Assembly (NCBI RefSeq): GCF_003933235.1
Contig: NZ_RWJI01000001.1
Location: forward strand, 254,001-318,000
Length of the DNA: 64,000 nucleotides
Reading direction: 5' to 3'
Origin: Sphingorhabdus wooponensis
GTDB lineage: Bacteria > Pseudomonadota > Alphaproteobacteria > Sphingomonadales > Sphingomonadaceae
The position numbers and the translations under genes are program-made. Shown here one piece after another: positions 55,948-64,000 of the stretch. The notes beneath the pieces are model-generated. The model was not told the DNA's origin, did not search any database, and worked only from the letters and a program-made list of their open reading frames with translations. The first letter of the stretch is position 1, and every line of letters begins with the position of its first letter.

Positions 55948-58679
55948 ATCGGGTTGCTCTCTTCCAACGGCTTTAAAGCGTCCTGCCGCAAATTTGTGTC
56001 AGACGAAAGACCTGATTTCACCGATTTGACCGCTTCTTCCAATGTCACGCGACGAATGGGCGTGCCCGGCGGGAATGCCGACAAAAGCCGGCTTGGGACC
56101 GCCGATGACAAGAGCACAAAATGGCCTTTGTCGCCTGCGCTGCGGATCAGGCGGCCAAAGGCCTGCGCCATTTTGGCGCGGATGATACGATCATCATATT
56201 CCATGCCGCCATGTTTCAAACGTCGCGCGCGGTGCAATATGTCGGGGCGGGGCCATGGAATTTGCTCCATGACAACCAAGCGTAGCGAATGGCCCGGCAC
56301 ATCCACCCCGTCGCGCAATGCGTCGGTGCCCAGCAAGCTGGCATGTGGGTCATCGCGGAATATGTCGACCAATGTCCCTGTATCAATGGGGTCCACATGT
56401 TGCGCATATAAAGGTAGGCCATCGCGCGCCAAGCGGTCGGCGATCCGCGCATATGTGGATCGCAACCGCCGTATCGCGGTGAACAGGCCCAGCACGCCGC
56501 CGCCCGATGCGGAAATCAACGCGGCATAGGCCCCCGCGAGTGCAGCAGGATCGCCCTTTTTAATATCCGTGACGATTAGCACTTCGGCCTGTGCGCTATA
56601 ATCAAACGGGCTGATTGCCGAAAAATGCGTCGCGGGCTTGTCCAGATGACTGGCCCCAGTTCGCGCTTCAGCATTTTGCCAGTCGCCACCGCTGCGCAAA
56701 GTGGCCGAGGTGGCGAGCACGCCATGGCTGGGTTTCAGCACGATTTCTGCCACGGGCTTCATTGGGTCGAGCCAACGGCGGTGCATGCCAATGTCCATTT
56801 CGCGGCCTTCAAAGCGGTCAATCGCCAGCCAATCAACATATTCAGGGTCAATGGGGCCAACGGCGCGCGCTAACATAGATATCCATGCGCGCAACGTGTC
56901 GATGCGCCAGCTCAAGCTTGCGGTTGCGCCCTCAACGCGCGCACGGGCACTGCCATCGAGCCAATCGGGTGGGTCGGCTATCATCGCCTCCAACCGCTGC
57001 CCCAATATCGTCAGCGGCCTTGCCAGCGCCTCCAGCGCAATGGCGGCGTCGGCGGCTGCGTCAATGACTTGCGGGTCGGGATCGGCAAGCTCGGTCTCTA
57101 GACCATAACCGCTTTCGGTCGCGTTGGTTTCGTCGCGGGCAAATACCATCGCCCGAATTGCGGCGAGCAAATGCTCAATGGGTCCCGATGGTGTCCCTTC
57201 GGCCAAACGCGCAAGCCACCCGTCGCCGGGCAAAGCTTCGGCGGCGACGCGCGCCATTTCAATGGCGAGGCCACCCTCTTCATCATAAGAGGCAACGTCA
57301 GCGAGCCGCGCCGAAAGCCCGCGCCGCCGCCCACGTGCCTTGCCTTCGGGGCCAATGACCCAGCGGCGTAGCTCAATCGTTTCTTGGCCCGTCAGCGCGG
57401 CTGCAAACATCGAATCTGCGGCGTCGAACAGATGATGGCCTTCGTCAAAAATGATCCGGCTGGGCCGATTTTGTTCATCTCGTCCGCGCGCAGCGTTGAC
57501 CATCATTAGCGCGTGATTGGCGATGACGATTTCAGCCTGTACCGATGAACGTGCGGCGCGTTCAATGAAGCATTTTTTATAATGTGGGCATCCGGCATAA
57601 ATGCATTCGCCGCGCCGGTCGGTCAAAGCGGTCGAGCCATTGCGCCGGAACAGGGTTGGCAACCAACCGGGCAAATCACCGCCGATCATATCGCCATCAT
57701 GCGAATAGGCCGCCCAGCGTGCGACCAGATGCGCAAGGATCGCCGCGCGTCCGGCAAAGCCGCCTTGCAAGGCATCCTCCAAATTGAGCAGGCACAGATA
57801 ATTTTCGCGCCCCTTGCGCACGACGACCTTGGACTTGAACGTCTCATGGTCGGGGTAAATGCGCTTTGCTTCGCGCACCAATTGCCGTTGCAGCGCCTTG
57901 GTAAAGGTAGAAATCCACACGGTGCCATCGGCGGCAGTGGCCCACAGGCTGGCCGGCGCCAAATAACCAAGCGTCTTGCCAATGCCTGTGCCAGCCTCCG
58001 CCAACACCATATGCGGTTCGCCCTTGCCCTTGCGCGGCGCGAAAATATTGGCCGCCACTTGGGCAAAATCGCGCTGGCCCTGTCGCGTTTCGGCAGAGCC
58101 GCCGACGAGAGATGCCAAGCGGTCTTGAACGGCATCGGGCTGCAATGTCACGATGCGGGGCGGGGTGCGCGGCGGGGCTTCCTCCCATTCGGGCAGGCGG
58201 CTGAACAACCAACGTTCGGGCCGCTCGGGCTTTTTGAGTGCAGCCAACACCATATTGGCCCATGGCCAACGCAGCCGCATCAACGCTTGCGCCGAATCCC
58301 AAGCGCCCTCACGTTCGGCCCAATCTGCTGCGCGCAGCACCGACAGCAAATAATGCGCGGCGCGTAGTAAGAACAGTGGAACCTCTTGATCGGTGATTGG
58401 CGCGGGCAGACCCAGCGTCTTTGCCAAACCCTTTGGCGTCGGCACGGCAAAGCGCGCGGGGTAGACAAAAGCATATAGCTCCAGAAGGTCCAGCCCAGAC
58501 AAATCAGGATAGCCAAGCCTTTGTGCGACCAAAGGTGCATTGAGCATGACCATCGGCGTTTCTGCTGCGCGGCCCGCCGCTTCGCCCTTGCTTATGCTTT
58601 GCACTTGTCCGTCGCTGTTGTTCATCCAAATACCGGCATGGCTTGCATGGAGCGCAGGAAAGGCTAGTGGAGTTTCCAT
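55944..58679 (-). CDS. DinG/XPD-like ATP-dependent DNA helicase with Fe-S motif
   Basis: The 911-residue superfamily 2 helicase has Walker A in AEAGTGIGKTLGYL (about residues 230-243), the DEGHH box (IFDEGHHLFD), the iron-sulfur cysteine set (C in NYLCLLN, then CIYAGCPHYKKC), and the C-terminal motif VI region QAFGRLIRSAGDKG. It unwinds 5'-overhang DNA, forks or R-loops. The ATG at 58679 is chosen; earlier in-frame codons overlap the divergent lysK and lack a ribosome-binding site. Confidence 0.9.
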   Translation of the reverse strand: METPLAFPALHASHAGIWMNNSDGQVQSISKGEAAGRAAETPMVMLNAPLVAQRLGYPDLSGLDLLELYAFVYPARFAVPTPKGLAKTLGLPAPITDQEVPLFLLRAAHYLLSVLRAADWAEREGAWDSAQALMRLRWPWANMVLAALKKPERPERWLFSRLPEWEEAPPRTPPRIVTLQPDAVQDRLASLVGGSAETRQGQRDFAQVAANIFAPRKGKGEPHMVLAEAGTGIGKTLGYLAPASLWATAADGTVWISTFTKALQRQLVREAKRIYPDHETFKSKVVVRKGRENYLCLLNLEDALQGGFAGRAAILAHLVARWAAYSHDGDMIGGDLPGWLPTLFRRNGSTALTDRRGECIYAGCPHYKKCFIERAARSSVQAEIVIANHALMMVNAARGRDEQNRPSRIIFDEGHHLFDAADSMFAAALTGQETIELRRWVIGPEGKARGRRRGLSARLADVASYDEEGGLAIEMARVAAEALPGDGWLARLAEGTPSGPIEHLLAAIRAMVFARDETNATESGYGLETELADPDPQVIDAAADAAIALEALARPLTILGQRLEAMIADPPDWLDGSARARVEGATASLSWRIDTLRAWISMLARAVGPIDPEYVDWLAIDRFEGREMDIGMHRRWLDPMKPVAEIVLKPSHGVLATSATLRSGGDWQNAEARTGASHLDKPATHFSAISPFDYSAQAEVLIVTDIKKGDPAALAGAYAALISASGGGVLGLFTAIRRLRSTYARIADRLARDGLPLYAQHVDPIDTGTLVDIFRDDPHASLLGTDALRDGVDVPGHSLRLVVMEQIPWPRPDILHRARRLKHGGMEYDDRIIRAKMAQAFGRLIRSAGDKGHFVLLSSAVPSRLLSAFPPGTPIRRVTLEEAVKSVKSGLSSDTNLRQDALKPLEESNPI

Positions 58680-58717
58680 CAGCCCTGATAGGCGTATTTG
58701 GAACGAAAGAGCAACAC

Positions 58718-60283
58718 GTGACTGACCTTCGCGACATAGCATTGGCATCAAAAGCTTGGCCTTATGAAGAGGCGCGGCGTTTGCTGAAACGCTATCCCAA
58801 TGGCAAGGCCGATGGTCAGGCGATTATTTTCGAATGTGGCTATGGCCCATCGGGCTTGCCGCATATCGGCACGTTTAACGAAGTGCTGCGCACGACAATG
58901 GTGCGCAATGCGTTCCGGACCTTGTCCGACGCGCCGTCGCGGCTCATCGAATTTTCCGACGATATGGATGGCCTGCGTAAGGTGCCGGACAATGTACCGA
59001 ACCAAGCCATGCTCGCCGAACATTTGGGTAAGCCTTTGTCGCGAATCCCGGATCCGTTTGAAAAGTTTGAGAGCTTTGCCGCGCATAACAATGCTATGCT
59101 GCGCGATTTTCTGGATCAGTTCGGCTTTGAATATGAATTCATCTCATCCGCGTCACAATATGAAAGCGGCGCGTTTGACGATGCATTGAAAAATGTGCTG
59201 CGCAATTATCAGGGCATATTGGACATCATGCTGCCCACCTTGCGTAAGGAACGCGCGGCGACCTATTCGCCCATACTGCCGATCAGCGAAAAAAGCGGTG
59301 TCGTGCTGCAGGTGCCGGTTGAGGTTGTCGATGCCGAGGCGGGCCTTGTCCGCTTTGATGATAATGGCGACATGGTCACGCAATCGGTGTTGGGCGGCAA
59401 GTCAAAGCTGCAATGGAAGGTCGACTGGGCAATGCGCTGGGTCGCGTTGGGCGTTGATTATGAAATGTATGGCAAGGATTTGACCGACAGCGGCGTGCAA
59501 TCGGGCAAAATCGCGCGCGTGCTCGGCGGACGCCCGCCCGAAAGCCTGATTTACGAAATGTTCCTCGACGAAAAAGGCGAGAAGATTTCCAAGTCCAAAG
59601 GCAACGGCCTCGCGCTGGAGGATTGGTTGAAATATGGCACGGAAAATAGCGTCGCTTTTTACGCCTTTCGCGAACCCAAAAGCGCCAAGCAACTGCATTT
59701 GGGCGTGGTGCCAAAGGCCGTGGACGAATATTTCCAATTCCGCGCGCAATGGCATGACCAACCGGTTGAAAAGCGGCTGGGCAACCCCGTGCATCATGTC
59801 CACAATGGCCAAGTCCCAAGCGGGCAGCCGCCGGTCACGTTCGGCCTGTTGCTGAACCTTGTCGGCGTGATGGGGGCAGGCGCGACAGAGGAGCAGGTTT
59901 GGGCCTATCTCGGCAATTATGCCGATAATGTCTCGCCCGAAAATGCGCCCGAGCTGGCAGAACTGATCCCGATTGCCTTGGCCTATAACCGCGATTTTGT
60001 CGCGCCGACCTTGCAAAAGCGTAAGCCCGAAGGTGTTGAAATTGCCGCCTTGCAAACGCTGGATGCGCGGCTGGCGGAATTGCCTGCCGATGCCAGCGCT
60101 GAGGATATTCAGAACATCGTCTATGAAATTGGCAAAGAGGGCGGATTTGAAAATCTGCGCGACTGGTTCAAGGCCTTGTACGAAACGCTTTTGGGTTCAA
60201 GCGCAGGACCGCGCATGGGCAGTTTCATTGCGTTATATGGCTTGGCCAATAGCCGCCAACTTATTGCAGAGGCGCTTGCATAG
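58718..60283 (+). CDS. lysK: Lysyl-tRNA synthetase, class I
   Basis: This charges tRNA-Lys with lysine. It is the class I enzyme known from archaea, spirochaetes and many alphaproteobacteria, unrelated to the class II LysS of E. coli. The 521-residue product has the HIGH-like motif in LPHIGTF (residues 49-51) and KISKS at 289-293 with the following KGNG. The start is a GTG with AAAGAG at good spacing; an ATG further upstream would overlap the divergent helicase. The two starts are 38 bases apart. Confidence 0.94.
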   Translation: MTDLRDIALASKAWPYEEARRLLKRYPNGKADGQAIIFECGYGPSGLPHIGTFNEVLRTTMVRNAFRTLSDAPSRLIEFSDDMDGLRKVPDNVPNQAMLAEHLGKPLSRIPDPFEKFESFAAHNNAMLRDFLDQFGFEYEFISSASQYESGAFDDALKNVLRNYQGILDIMLPTLRKERAATYSPILPISEKSGVVLQVPVEVVDAEAGLVRFDDNGDMVTQSVLGGKSKLQWKVDWAMRWVALGVDYEMYGKDLTDSGVQSGKIARVLGGRPPESLIYEMFLDEKGEKISKSKGNGLALEDWLKYGTENSVAFYAFREPKSAKQLHLGVVPKAVDEYFQFRAQWHDQPVEKRLGNPVHHVHNGQVPSGQPPVTFGLLLNLVGVMGAGATEEQVWAYLGNYADNVSPENAPELAELIPIALAYNRDFVAPTLQKRKPEGVEIAALQTLDARLAELPADASAEDIQNIVYEIGKEGGFENLRDWFKALYETLLGSSAGPRMGSFIALYGLANSRQLIAEALA

Positions 60284-60327
60284 CCAAGGCGAGGGGCGAC
60301 CAGTTCGAACATCGCAGGAGTGTTAAC

Positions 60328-60849
60328 ATGAAAGAACTGCCGTCCGTCGAGAAGCTGGCGATTGACCTCCTGGGAAAGTCGCTGGACCAGTTGGAGGTCG
60401 AAGAGGCCAAGGTACTACAACATATTCACCATGTGCAGCGCACCAGCCGTGATGTCGGCGATATTGTCGACGAGCAGGCTACCTTTGGTGAGCGCCTGTC
60501 AGACAAGGTTGCGGCGGTGGGTGGATCGTGGAAATTCATCATGGTCTTTGCCGCTGTATTGCTGGGCTGGATGCTTTTGAACACTGAGATATTGGGCAAA
60601 TTGGGCAAAGCCTTTGACCCTTATCCGTTCATCTTTCTAAACCTGATGCTATCCACGGTTGCGGCGATTCAGGCCCCCATCATCATGATGAGCCAAAATC
60701 GCCAGTCGTCCAAAGACCGCATTGCCGCCGCGCATGATTATGAAGTGAATTTGCGGGCTGAATTGGAAATCATGCGGCTGCATGCAAAAATCGATGCGCT
60801 GCTGGAAATCATCAAGCGCGAAAATGCGGGTGCACCCTCCCTTAGGTGA
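60328..60849 (+). CDS. DUF1003 membrane protein
   Basis: The 173-residue product has the DUF1003 layout: an N-terminal helical region, two closely spaced membrane segments (WKFIMVFAAVLLGWMLLNTEIL and YPFIFLNLMLSTVAAIQAPIIMMSQ) and the conserved DYEVNLRAELEIMRLHAKID end. Function unknown. GCAGGAG precedes the ATG. It overlaps the convergent desaturase gene by eight bases. Confidence 0.88.
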   Translation: MKELPSVEKLAIDLLGKSLDQLEVEEAKVLQHIHHVQRTSRDVGDIVDEQATFGERLSDKVAAVGGSWKFIMVFAAVLLGWMLLNTEILGKLGKAFDPYPFIFLNLMLSTVAAIQAPIIMMSQNRQSSKDRIAAAHDYEVNLRAELEIMRLHAKIDALLEIIKRENAGAPSLR

Positions 60850-61882
60850 CCGCCTGCGCCAAAACGTCGCGATAATTGGGCGATAAAGTCATCTTCGGAT
60901 GATGGCCGCCAGCTCCAAGCAAGCGATGGGTTTTTGCCAGATGATAGCAAGGCACGCCCATGAACAGATGATGCTCGCTGTGATAATTGACCCAATAAGG
61001 CGCGACTGTCGCGCGGGCGATAAGGCCCGCGTAAGTGGTCCGCGCATGGGTGAACGGATCGCCGCTGCCCGTAGGCGTGCAGGCATGTTCGGCGATGTTG
61101 CGGACACGCAGGAACAATTGAAAACTTGTGGCCAGCGCCGCCAGCCACAGCAGGAATGGCGTCCAACCCCAGACGAGCAAAGATATTGTCAGCAATATGG
61201 CTTGCAAGGTTAAGAAGCGGCCCACCGTGCGCGCCGTGGTCTTTGCGCCATCGATATTGATAACGGGCGCAGCAACGCCCGTCCGGCTTTGCATGTTGAG
61301 GGCGCGGCCCGCATGTGTGTCGGCTTTGCCATTGCTGCTTTCGCGGGTCAGCATGGCCTTCGCCCCGCGCAAAGCGACCGCAAATTGCGCACGGCGTTGC
61401 TTGTAAAATGTTTGCCCCGTCAGGTCACGGATGAATTTGCGGCGCAGGCTATCGCGGCTGGTGGGGAAGGGCGCGGACAAGGATAAATCGGGGTCTTCGG
61501 GCTGCTGCGTAAATTTATGATGCGTCAAATGATAGCTGCGATAAGCGAACAAATCGCTGCCCGTCGCCGCGCCTGTCGGCCATTGGCCTAGCCAATTGTT
61601 GATTGTCCGGTCGGGGTGCAGCAAACCATGCGCGCCATCATGCATCAGGATCGATAGGCCCAATTGCCGCCCGCCCAATATTGCCAGCGCCAAGGGCGTC
61701 ACCAATAGCCCCACAAGCCAGTGATAGTCCCATGCCGCCGCGCCTCCAAAGGCTGCGAGCGCCACAACCGCCCAACCATGCAGAACTAGCCAGATGCCGC
61801 GCCAACGCGACAGGCGGGTAATGGCGCGCCAATCCTCTGCCGCGAAAACATCGCGCGGGTTGGCGGCCTTTACCGCTGGCAT
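60842..61882 (-). CDS. Fatty acid desaturase-family protein
   Basis: This is a membrane diiron enzyme. The 346-residue product has the three histidine boxes: HDGAH near residue 82, the HLTHHKF box near 119-125, and NYHSEHHLFMG near 299. It has four or five membrane segments. The family includes acyl-lipid desaturases, carotenoid ketolases/hydroxylases and alkane or sphingolipid enzymes; the exact substrate cannot be named from sequence. Sphingomonads often have several such genes. Confidence 0.86.
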   Translation of the reverse strand: MPAVKAANPRDVFAAEDWRAITRLSRWRGIWLVLHGWAVVALAAFGGAAAWDYHWLVGLLVTPLALAILGGRQLGLSILMHDGAHGLLHPDRTINNWLGQWPTGAATGSDLFAYRSYHLTHHKFTQQPEDPDLSLSAPFPTSRDSLRRKFIRDLTGQTFYKQRRAQFAVALRGAKAMLTRESSNGKADTHAGRALNMQSRTGVAAPVINIDGAKTTARTVGRFLTLQAILLTISLLVWGWTPFLLWLAALATSFQLFLRVRNIAEHACTPTGSGDPFTHARTTYAGLIARATVAPYWVNYHSEHHLFMGVPCYHLAKTHRLLGAGGHHPKMTLSPNYRDVLAQAVT

Positions 61883-61939
61883 GGTGCGTCCTTATTCATG
61901 CAGAAAGCATAAAGCCTATTTGGGCGGCACGCAAATATG

Positions 61940-62827
61940 TCAGACCACCGCTGGCGTGACAAAATTGGCCATTTTTGCCTGCGCCTTGCGCGATTCACTG
62001 AAGCTGAAAATGGGCCAATCATGCAGCATGCCCGCAAGCTCGATCAGCTCCACCGAAGGCAGCTTGGCCTTCAATGCCCGTGAGTCCGTGACCAAAATAT
62101 CATCGCCACCGGCAAAGGCCAATATCGGCGGTAATCCCTCCCAATTGCCGAAAATCGGGCTGCATCTTGGGTCAGTGCGGGGCAAGTCGCCCGCATATAG
62201 CAATCCGCCAGCGGCAATGCCGTTGATGGTCAGGATGCCGTCGCGGGGTTCCGTTTTCAACTGGTCGGGATGCGCAGGGTCAAGGTCCAGCCATGGGCAA
62301 ATGAGCAATAGGCTGGCAGGCAAATTATGCCCTGCATCGCGTGCCATGTGCGCCAACGCGGCGGTCAAACCGCCCCCTGCAGAATCGCCGCCCATGACAA
62401 AGGCTGTGTCCCCCATGTCCGCCAGATAAGCGGTATAATAATCCATGGCCCAATTGGTGATATGCGCGGCCGTATTTTCCGGTGCGAGTGGATAGAGCGG
62501 CGCAGTGATGGACCAGCCATGTACCGACGCCATGCGTGACAGAAATTTCCAATGAATGTCCGTCGCCGGATAGACATAGCCACCGCCATGCCAGAACAGG
62601 ATATGTGCCGTTGGCGCGCGGTCCTTTGGCGCAAGGTGCCACACAGAACGGCCCTGAAATTCGCTGTGCCGAATATCGACATCTGCATGCGCCTTGGGCG
62701 CTGGCGAGGGCGCGGAACGCACTTTTGCGATATTCTGTTCAAATTGCGGCCCGCCGCTGAACATCCGGCGATAATAGCCTGTGGTGCGAAGCACAAAGCC
62801 AGCAAGGCTGGCGGCAAAACTTGGCAT
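61940..62827 (-). CDS. Alpha/beta hydrolase of the HSL (hormone-sensitive lipase) family
   Basis: The 295-residue product has the oxyanion HGGGY motif near residues 79-83, the nucleophile in GGDSAGGGLT near 144-153, an Asp in FAGGDDIL and the final His in MLHDWPIF, which complete the triad. Carboxylesterases of this family act on short-chain esters. No signal peptide is evident. It is in the same direction as the DUF885 gene fragment upstream. Confidence 0.9.
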   Translation of the reverse strand: MPSFAASLAGFVLRTTGYYRRMFSGGPQFEQNIAKVRSAPSPAPKAHADVDIRHSEFQGRSVWHLAPKDRAPTAHILFWHGGGYVYPATDIHWKFLSRMASVHGWSITAPLYPLAPENTAAHITNWAMDYYTAYLADMGDTAFVMGGDSAGGGLTAALAHMARDAGHNLPASLLLICPWLDLDPAHPDQLKTEPRDGILTINGIAAGGLLYAGDLPRTDPRCSPIFGNWEGLPPILAFAGGDDILVTDSRALKAKLPSVELIELAGMLHDWPIFSFSESRKAQAKMANFVTPAVV

Positions 62828-62923
62828 AATTCACTCTCCCCTGACAAGGGAGCTATATCAACCCGCCACACCAATCAAGCAGTTCGCTTCCCGACAAGCC
62901 TGCTCGCCGGGAAGCGCATGCGT

Positions 62924-64000
62924 TTACTTCGACGCTGATATCCAATCGTCGATTTTCTTTTCGAGAACCGTCAGCGGCAACGCGCCAGTGTTCAAAACCT
63001 GATTATGAAATTCGCGTACGTCGAATTTTTTGCCCAATTGCGCTTTGGCCTTATCCTTCAGACGCATGATCGTCAGCGCGCCGATTTTATACGCCAAGGC
63101 CTGCGTTGGAATGGCGATATAGCGTTCCACCTCTGCGGTTGCGTCGGTTTTGCCCATGTCGCTATTGGCGAGCATATAATCGATCGCTTGTTCGCGCGTC
63201 CAACCCTTGCTGTGCAGGCCAGTGTCAACGACAAGACGCATGGCGCGGAGCATTTCGTCCGACAATGTGCCGAAGCGTTGATACGGGTCTTTGAACAGGC
63301 CCATGTCATAGCCCAAGGTTTCCGAATAAAGCGCCCAGCCTTCGACATAAGCGGTGTTGCCGCCAAAGCGCATGAAGGCAGGCAATTTCTCATTTTCCTG
63401 CGCGATGCTGATCTGGAAATGGTGCCCCGGCGCACCTTCGTGCAGATAGAGCGTTGTCATGCCAGGGGTTGTGCGGCTTGGCAGGTCATAGGCGTTGAAA
63501 TAAAATGTGCCGGCGCGCGAACCGTCGGGCGTGCCGGGCTGATAGCTGCCGCCGGCTTCATATTTTTCGCGGAATTCTTCATAAGGCTTGATCTCAAGCG
63601 GTGCCTTGGGAAGATATTTGAACTGCGTCGAAATCTTTGAATCGACAATTTTGCCGATGTCATAATAGCCCTGCGTCAAGGCTTCACGGCTGGCGAGTTT
63701 GAACTTTGGATCCGAACGCAGATGTTCGAAAAACTCGGGCAAAGTGCCTTTGAAGCCAACTTCCTTGCGGATCGCTTCCATCCCCGATGTAATCCGCGCG
63801 ACTTCGGATAGGCCAAGATTATGGATTTCGTCGGCCTTCAACGGCAGGGTCGTCGTTTGCTCGATCATATATTGATACAGGCCTTCGCCGCCCTTCATTG
63901 CCGATAGGCCCACTTGCTCACGCGCCAGTGGCAAATAGCTGTCGCGCAGAAAATCGCGCAGGCGGGCATTGGCAGGGTAAAGGCCGTTTTCGATAATATC
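62924..64000 (-). CDS. DUF885-family protein (5' end outside window)
   Basis: The C-terminal 358 codons of a DUF885 protein are visible; the frame stays open to the window edge, so the N-terminus lies beyond 64000. Conserved DUF885 features are HEGAPGHHFQISIAQE (a zinc-type HExxH-like arrangement) and the segment YVEGWALYSETLGYDMG. The family resembles M32-like or M3-type metallopeptidases, and many members are secreted, so a signal peptide may precede. An internal TTG at 63934 is not the start. Confidence 0.9.
   Translation of the reverse strand, partial: DIIENGLYPANARLRDFLRDSYLPLAREQVGLSAMKGGEGLYQYMIEQTTTLPLKADEIHNLGLSEVARITSGMEAIRKEVGFKGTLPEFFEHLRSDPKFKLASREALTQGYYDIGKIVDSKISTQFKYLPKAPLEIKPYEEFREKYEAGGSYQPGTPDGSRAGTFYFNAYDLPSRTTPGMTTLYLHEGAPGHHFQISIAQENEKLPAFMRFGGNTAYVEGWALYSETLGYDMGLFKDPYQRFGTLSDEMLRAMRLVVDTGLHSKGWTREQAIDYMLANSDMGKTDATAEVERYIAIPTQALAYKIGALTIMRLKDKAKAQLGKKFDVREFHNQVLNTGALPLTVLEKKIDDWISASK

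Noticed and set aside
57582-58367. 261-codon open frame on the plus strand
   Set aside because: Entirely antisense to the helicase gene, with a composition typical of a shadow frame and no family pattern.

Overview
The window is a stretch of chromosome from an alphaproteobacterium, most likely a member of the Sphingomonadales (Sphingopyxis/Sphingorhabdus-like). This is inferred from the gene orders secY-adk-rpsM-rpsK-rpoA-rplQ, ptsP/HTH/cpoB/tilS/ftsH and rpmF-plsX-fabH-ihfA-merR, from the class I lysyl-tRNA synthetase, and from the general look of the proteins. No tRNA, rRNA, CRISPR array, insertion sequence or prophage was seen. The longest stretch without a protein gene is about 300 bases (28136-28438), and it seems to carry a small RNA.

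Region 1 (1-13.1 kb) is the ribosomal superoperon: rpsC (cut by the window edge), rplP, rpmC, rpsQ, rplN, rplX, rplE, rpsN, rpsH, rplF, rplR, rpsE, rpmD, rplO, secY, adk, then rpsM, rpsK, rpoA and rplQ, ending in a clear terminator at 13070-13105. Many genes overlap by 1-8 bases. Between adk and rpsM sits a tight three-gene cassette: a secreted SRPBCC-fold protein, a RimB-type retropepsin-like protease and the ribosomal S6 glutamate ligase RimK. Hairpins that resemble attenuators lie between rplO and secY, after rimK, before rpoA and between rpoA and rplQ.

Region 2 (13.1-43.6 kb) is mixed housekeeping: a membrane protein, a CadC-like membrane regulator, prolyl oligopeptidase, RarD-type permease, pyrC, ygfZ, an RlpA-like protein, gyrB, an acyl-CoA synthetase, xseB-ispA-coaD, a LysR regulator, a monooxygenase/MFS pair, a lipid-type methyltransferase, a phospholipase D-type synthase, rpoZ, ftsH-tilS-cpoB, a RodZ-like HTH protein, ptsP (first enzyme of PTS-Ntr), a divergent pair of small DUF465 proteins, and an ABC exporter.

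Region 3 (43.7-64 kb) looks richer in GC by eye. It holds an intracellular PHB depolymerase, a dipeptide epimerase, a thiolase and a MaoC dehydratase, a mechanosensitive channel, a divergent control region (two unknown small proteins against an S24 LexA/CI-like repressor), a glyoxalase II-type hydrolase, MAPEG, rpmF-plsX-fabH-ihfA-merR, a helicase-sixA-GNAT operon, lysK, DUF1003, a fatty acid desaturase, an HSL-type esterase and a DUF885 protein cut by the window end.

The best candidates for undescribed biology are three. (1) The 49.6-50.6 kb divergent switch has a perfect GAAC-N7-GAAC site (the alphaproteobacterial SOS-box form) plus two palindromes whose centres are 20 bp apart, between an S24 repressor and a coupled pair of unknown small proteins. 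(2) A probable orphan small RNA of about 63 nt lies at 28300-28362, with a promoter, an anti-Shine-Dalgarno-like pyrimidine tract and a UUCG terminator. (3) A terminator/antiterminator-like structure lies between the two divergent DUF465 genes. The rim cassette inside the ribosomal cluster also deserves attention.
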